From the NCBI RefSeq assembly GCF_000337795.1, contig NZ_AOLP01000006.1:39823-103822 (forward strand): a stretch of DNA of 64,000 bases, written 5' to 3'. Positions 60,588 to 64,000 of the stretch are shown in pieces (the stretch's first letter is position 1; every line of letters starts with the position of its first letter). Origin of the DNA: Haloferax denitrificans ATCC 35960. GTDB taxonomy: Archaea; Halobacteriota; Halobacteria; Halobacteriales; Haloferacaceae. Under the pieces are notes generated by a model that had not been told where the DNA came from, ran no database searches, and was given only the letters and a program-made list of their open reading frames with translations. The position numbers and the translations under genes were made by a program.

Positions 60588-61637
60588 CTAGTCGGGAGAT
60601 CCGGGTGGTGGTTCTGGAGGCATCTCGAAGCCGGTCAGTTCGAAGCGTGCTCCGCCAGTACTTGACTCTTGAATACTGAGTTCACCGTCGTGGCCTCGGG
60701 CAATCGCTTGAACGACGGACAACCCTAACCCGATCGTTCCTGTGGTCGAATATTTTGCCCCGATTGCTTTCCTCTGCATGGCTTCCGGAATCCCCGTCCC
60801 GTCATCCTCTACGTAGAACCCATCCCGAAGTACGCCAACCCGCACCGTACATGTCGGGCCAGCGTGTTCAATCGCATTCCGAAACAGGTTCTCAAACAGT
60901 TGCAGGAGTAACCGCCTGTCGCCAATAATTCGATGTGAGTCTTCGAGCAGAAGCGTCGCCTCCTCTGTCACCATGGACTGCCACGCTGTCCGCGCTAAGT
61001 AGTCGACTGATACTGGTGACACTTCCGTGAGCGCGCTGGATTTGGAGAACGCAAACAAGTTCTCACTGATCTCGTTGATGCGTACAATCGCTTGGCGAAT
61101 TATCGATATCTCTTCACGTTCGCCGATGTTGGCAGCAAGCATCTTGACGTAGCCGTCAATGATATTCAATGGATTACGGAGATCGTGTCGCAACACGTCG
61201 ATGACGGTTTCGAGTTGCTCGGCACGGGCTTTGGCACGTAACTCCGCGAGTTTCTGCTCGGTGATGTTCGTATGAATGATTATGAGGAATGGCTGGCGGC
61301 CGTGGGAGAATCGGCGAGCGTCAAGCCGAAACCACCGCTGTTCGTCGGGAGAATGGCATGAGTACTCGTATTGGAGTTGGTCGGCGTCACCGGCAACGAT
61401 CGCTTCTAACCGCTGTGCAAGGTCTGGAGCAGCTAAGACATCGTCTGCTTGCTGGGTGATCTGGAAGTAATTCTCCCCGACCCAGTATTCCGGATGCTCC
61501 CCGTCGTTTTGATCAGCAAATCGCTGCCATTCCTCATTGACTGCAACGATAATGCCATCAGCATCGACAATCGCCACTTCGTGTGGCATTTTATCGATAC
61601 CAGCTTGCACCACTCCGTCACCCGGTGGATGTTCCAT
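60588..61637 (-). CDS. Soluble PAS-domain histidine kinase
   Basis: 349 residues. A PAS domain at about 15-130 (EVAIVDADGIIVAVNEEWQR ... IHTNITEQKLAEL) is followed by a DHp with VLRHDLRNPLNIIDG (phospho-acceptor His) and an ATPase domain with N box LFRNAIEHA, G1 VEDDGTGIP and G2 GTIGLGLSVV. No membrane span, so it is cytoplasmic. No response regulator adjoins it, which is usual in haloarchaea. It is bracketed by IS-end-like inverted repeats. Confidence 0.92.
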   Translation of the reverse strand: MEHPPGDGVVQAGIDKMPHEVAIVDADGIIVAVNEEWQRFADQNDGEHPEYWVGENYFQITQQADDVLAAPDLAQRLEAIVAGDADQLQYEYSCHSPDEQRWFRLDARRFSHGRQPFLIIIHTNITEQKLAELRAKARAEQLETVIDVLRHDLRNPLNIIDGYVKMLAANIGEREEISIIRQAIVRINEISENLFAFSKSSALTEVSPVSVDYLARTAWQSMVTEEATLLLEDSHRIIGDRRLLLQLFENLFRNAIEHAGPTCTVRVGVLRDGFYVEDDGTGIPEAMQRKAIGAKYSTTGTIGLGLSVVQAIARGHDGELSIQESSTGGARFELTGFEMPPEPPPGSPD

Positions 61638-61773
61638 TCACTAGTTAGAGAGCAACACTCGATATATTAGCTTGGACACATTAGTGGCTAGTTTGCACGA
61701 ACGCGGTACCAAACGTTCCAATGCAAGGTGGACAGAGTCGAACGACACCTCCTGCTGAATACACCCTCTCAAT

Positions 61774-61907
61774 CTTGTTTAGACGCCGGGAAGGTTGTCT
61801 TCTACTTGTTTTCTCGGAACACCGATATCGGACTAAGAGACATTCACAGGTGGATTCTGTCCTCCCAACTCACCACTAATGGACGTCTTCTGAAGCGTCT
61901 AAACAAG
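61774..61907. repeat. 134-bp MITE-like element
   Basis: Perfect 13-bp inverted ends CTTGTTTAGACGC (61774-61786) and its complement (61895-61907) enclose 108 bases with no gene. The size and ends suit a miniature inverted-repeat element. No target duplication is evident, so the call is tentative. Confidence 0.45.
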
Positions 61908-61948
61908 GCTCACCCTTCATATTCAGCACGCAACATCTATCATGCCCT

Positions 61949-61965
61949 GAGGATTTCAATAGACC
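61949..61965 (-). repeat. Insertion-sequence end-like relic, right of the kinase gene
   Basis: On the minus strand GGTCTATTGAAATCCTC followed by AGG, facing the copy at 60472-60489. Confidence 0.4.
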
Positions 61966-62155
61966 CTCCTATAGTAATCTCCAGAAGTATTTGCTCATCT
62001 CTCTTGACGCAAGGGTGAAAAGCGATGGATAGCAGCAGATTACGTCGTCATAGGGTGCAAAGACTTCCAAATTCTACTATAGTTCGATCTGTTTCGTGGC
62101 AGCCGCTATTTATCAGGGACAGAATGGGTGAGCCCCGCCGTAGGCTCGTGATTCG

Positions 62156-62737
62156 ATGAACCAAGAAGCAACTGATAATCTATTCCATGATTGCGAGTTG
62201 GATTTCGAGGCGATCCTCGGGACACACACGTTCGAAGACGTCCTGTTCACCGACGACACAGAAACCTCGGTGAACGTCCTCACCGGCGAGACACCGGCAC
62301 ATTCGCAAGCAACCGTCGAGGAAGCGACGGAGTTCGCTGCGAGTATCGACACGGAGACGCCCCAGATCGCGCTACTGGCGTCTGCCGAGACACAGATTGA
62401 GGCGCAGAGCAAACCCTACACGTCGGCTGCATTCTTCCACTTCAAGCCGACTGGCTCGCTCAAACGCCATCGTGCCTATCACACCGCCTACGACTCAGAC
62501 GCGTACACCGTCGACTTCGAGGCCGACTACGAATCGGGCGACTTGACCATTACAGTCGAACGAGCGGGCGAATCCCGAGAATTGACCGCCATGATGTGTG
62601 CTGGTAGAAGCATCGACGTACGTCGACGTGTTGGGGTGAACTCTCGACTGCGGAGAGTAACGAGCCTCGCGGCTCGCTTAACCAACAAAGTCGATGTTGA
62701 TGGCCTTCGTTGTTGGTTAACTCGAGTTGGGTTATGA
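62156..62737 (+). CDS. Conserved haloarchaeal plasmid protein with disturbed 3' end
   Basis: 193 residues as read. The first 145 look genuine (EAILGTHTFEDVLFTDDTET ... YTSAAFFHFKPTGSLKRHRA). The last 45 are Arg-rich and run through a TTAACCAAC dyad, so the natural C-terminus was probably lost by frameshift or insertion near 62600. The family is unknown to me. Confidence 0.55.
   Translation: MNQEATDNLFHDCELDFEAILGTHTFEDVLFTDDTETSVNVLTGETPAHSQATVEEATEFAASIDTETPQIALLASAETQIEAQSKPYTSAAFFHFKPTGSLKRHRAYHTAYDSDAYTVDFEADYESGDLTITVERAGESRELTAMMCAGRSIDVRRRVGVNSRLRRVTSLAARLTNKVDVDGLRCWLTRVGL
62678..62720. repeat. TTAACCAAC dyad, copy 4
   Basis: Perfect 10-bp arms TTAACCAACA (62678-62687) and TGTTGGTTAA (62711-62720) with a 23-base spacer. 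It lies inside the aberrant 3' end of the 62156 gene, as if the element had arrived there. Confidence 0.75.
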
Positions 62738-63390
62738 TGTCTCCGTACCACCAATGCCCCACAGGGTTTCCTGCTAACGTCGTCGACACGCTTGACGACT
62801 ACTCGTTAACTCCCTCAACACGTCGAAACGCACGTAACAGCGGTCACGAACCCCCGTGAGTGAGCGCTACGACCTGCAAAAATAAAGCACACACCGAGAC
62901 TAACGAACGTCCAGCAGACCGTCCGGATGATGTCCCGTCGAAATCAATGCTTACCGTGAACGAGATCAACGACACCCGCTACTACTCGCAATGACGGCAT
63001 GGTGGCCTCCCCCGATGAAAATATATGGCCCCAGTTGAGTCCGAGATCGTCTTTGCCCGGGCCAGAAGACCGAAACCGAGGTTCTTTACTGGAAATTGTG
63101 GTGTGTACTGGTAATACGAGTCTCAATCAAAATCTCCTATCGAGATCTCAGGGATAGCCCTGACAGATTAATTACATACTCCCGTGAACGACCAGACTCG
63201 TGCTGAGTGCCTCTCACCCACCAGCAGTGGCGTGTCTCAGGGTGCCTGGCCTGATACACGTCAGAAGGTTCTCTCTTCCCCTTTCACTCCGGAGTCGGAT
63301 CGTAATCAACCCTCAACTGAGACATAGTCTGTCTCGCAGCAACATCCTGAAGAACCCATAACTACTGACTAGTAGTAGTAGTGATCTTAT
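62738..63390. other. Intergenic region before the second kinase
   Basis: A 40-codon frame at 62737-62859 (MSPYHQCPTGFPANVVDTLD...) may be a gene fragment. The rest has no recognisable gene. A (TAG)n-like run, ACTAGTAGTAGTAGT, lies about 20 bases before the kinase start. Confidence 0.4.
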
Positions 63391-64000
63391 ATGAAGGACG
63401 CTCAGCCACCACCAATTTCCGCTGATGATTTCTACCAGACACTTGTCGAAAATGCAGCCGAAGGGATGTTGACGATCGACTCGGACAGCAACATCGTGTA
63501 TGCCAATCCAGCCGTTGAAGACATCCTCGGCTATGCACCCGCTGAGTTAATTGGGAGTTCAAAGATGAAAATCATCCCAGAGCGCTTAGAACCAGTCCAC
63601 GTGGCTGCATTAGCCTCGTATGTGGCGACAGGAGAGCGCAATATCGACTGGGATGGTATCGAGCTCCCGGCGTTGCACAAGGACGGACACGAAGTTCCGA
63701 CGCTTATCAGCCTTCGTGAACACGAACACAATGGTGAACAGTATTTTACTGGCATCATTCGGGATGTCACCGAGCAGCGACAGCGAGAGTCCCAACTTCA
63801 AGAGCAGAAGGACCGGCTGAATGAGTTCGCCGACATCTTAACACATGATATTCGGAACCCACTCTCGATCGCGTACGGATACACTGAGATTGCCCATGAA
63901 CAGCACGAGAGTCCTGAATTGGAGCGGGTCTTAGCATCACTCACTCGAATCGATGATCTCGTCAGCGACATTCTTGCCCTCTCAAAAAGAGGCGAAGTCG
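63391..64000 (+). CDS. PAS-domain histidine kinase, N-terminal part (3' end outside window)
   Basis: Starts at ATG 63391 and stays open to the window end (203 codons). A PAS domain occupies about 10-135 (FYQTLVENAAEGMLTIDSDS ... YFTGIIRDVTEQRQRES). A DHp follows with FADILTHDIRNPLSIAYGY (phospho-acceptor His) and LTRIDDLVSDILALSKRGEV. The ATPase domain must lie beyond the window. It is related in layout to the 60588-61637 kinase but not a close copy. Confidence 0.9.
   Translation, partial: MKDAQPPPISADDFYQTLVENAAEGMLTIDSDSNIVYANPAVEDILGYAPAELIGSSKMKIIPERLEPVHVAALASYVATGERNIDWDGIELPALHKDGHEVPTLISLREHEHNGEQYFTGIIRDVTEQRQRESQLQEQKDRLNEFADILTHDIRNPLSIAYGYTEIAHEQHESPELERVLASLTRIDDLVSDILALSKRGEV

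Larger units (their letters stand above)
61638..62155. other. Intergenic region with IS-like inverted repeats
   Basis: About 520 bases without a credible gene. It contains a 134-bp element with 13-bp inverted ends (61774-61907) and an IS-end-like relic (61949-61965). Confidence 0.5.

Overview
The window reads as haloarchaeal DNA, most likely a megaplasmid, a secondary replicon or a plasmid integrated in a chromosome. The signs are acidic proteomes (many Asp/Glu, few Lys), twin-arginine lipoproteins, two Orc1/Cdc6 initiators, HalOD1 and TFB-type proteins, archaeal-type primase subunits, and genes starting close behind TATA boxes. Base composition is patchy: about 1-15 kb and 49-55 kb look less GC-rich than the conjugation block and the 43-49 kb segment, which suggests several acquisitions. 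No tRNA, rRNA or CRISPR array was seen.

Layout. (1) 1-13 kb is a defence-like island: the tail of a Cas4/RecB-like nuclease, an MrfB-like exonuclease and MrfA-like helicase pair, a convergent full-length prokaryotic Argonaute with an intact catalytic tetrad, a 1276-residue type IIG restriction-modification enzyme, and a PIN protein paired with a Panacea-like protein. (2) 13.4-15.3 kb is an origin with an Orc1 gene and 22-bp iterons. (3) 15.3-21 kb is accessory: an intact IS6-family element with an 8-bp target duplication splitting a membrane-protein gene, decayed genes, an ADP-ribosylglycohydrolase next to a PD-(D/E)XK nuclease, and a two-winged-helix regulator. (4) 21.5-28.6 kb carries a winged-helix/TumE-like pair, a second replication and partition unit (centromere-like repeats, ParA, acidic partner, iterons, second Orc1), and a MarR-like gene followed by a PemK/MazF-like gene with a nonsense codon.

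(5) 28.7-42.7 kb is one long plus-strand operon for a haloarchaeal type IV secretion/conjugation machine: small secreted and membrane proteins, a TAT lipoprotein, a polytopic membrane protein, a split VirB4, a VirD4-like coupling ATPase with a nuclease-like tail, and PriS-like and PriL-like primase subunits. (6) 43-49 kb is a GC-rich zone of short genes and toxin-antitoxin modules (RHH-PIN intact, others broken) set in repeated non-coding DNA, ending with an OB-fold protein. (7) 49.1-55.0 kb is a minus-strand island: small membrane protein, HEXXH membrane metalloprotease, a DUF4209-like protein and an N6-methyltransferase fused to a HEPN-like tail. (8) 55-64 kb has a TFB fragment, a second winged-helix/TumE-like pair, a SWIM zinc-finger protein, plasmid accessory genes, a PQQ-propeller lipoprotein and two PAS histidine kinases, the last running off the window.

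The strongest candidate for an undescribed system is the 49-55 kb operon, where a methyltransferase and a DUF4209-like protein both end in an RN-x3-HG motif and sit beside a membrane metalloprotease. Next come the Argonaute/MrfAB/type IIG island and two dispersed sequence elements: TTAACCAAC dyads in four places, and a CCCC-RRGA-GGGG hairpin ahead of three plasmid genes.
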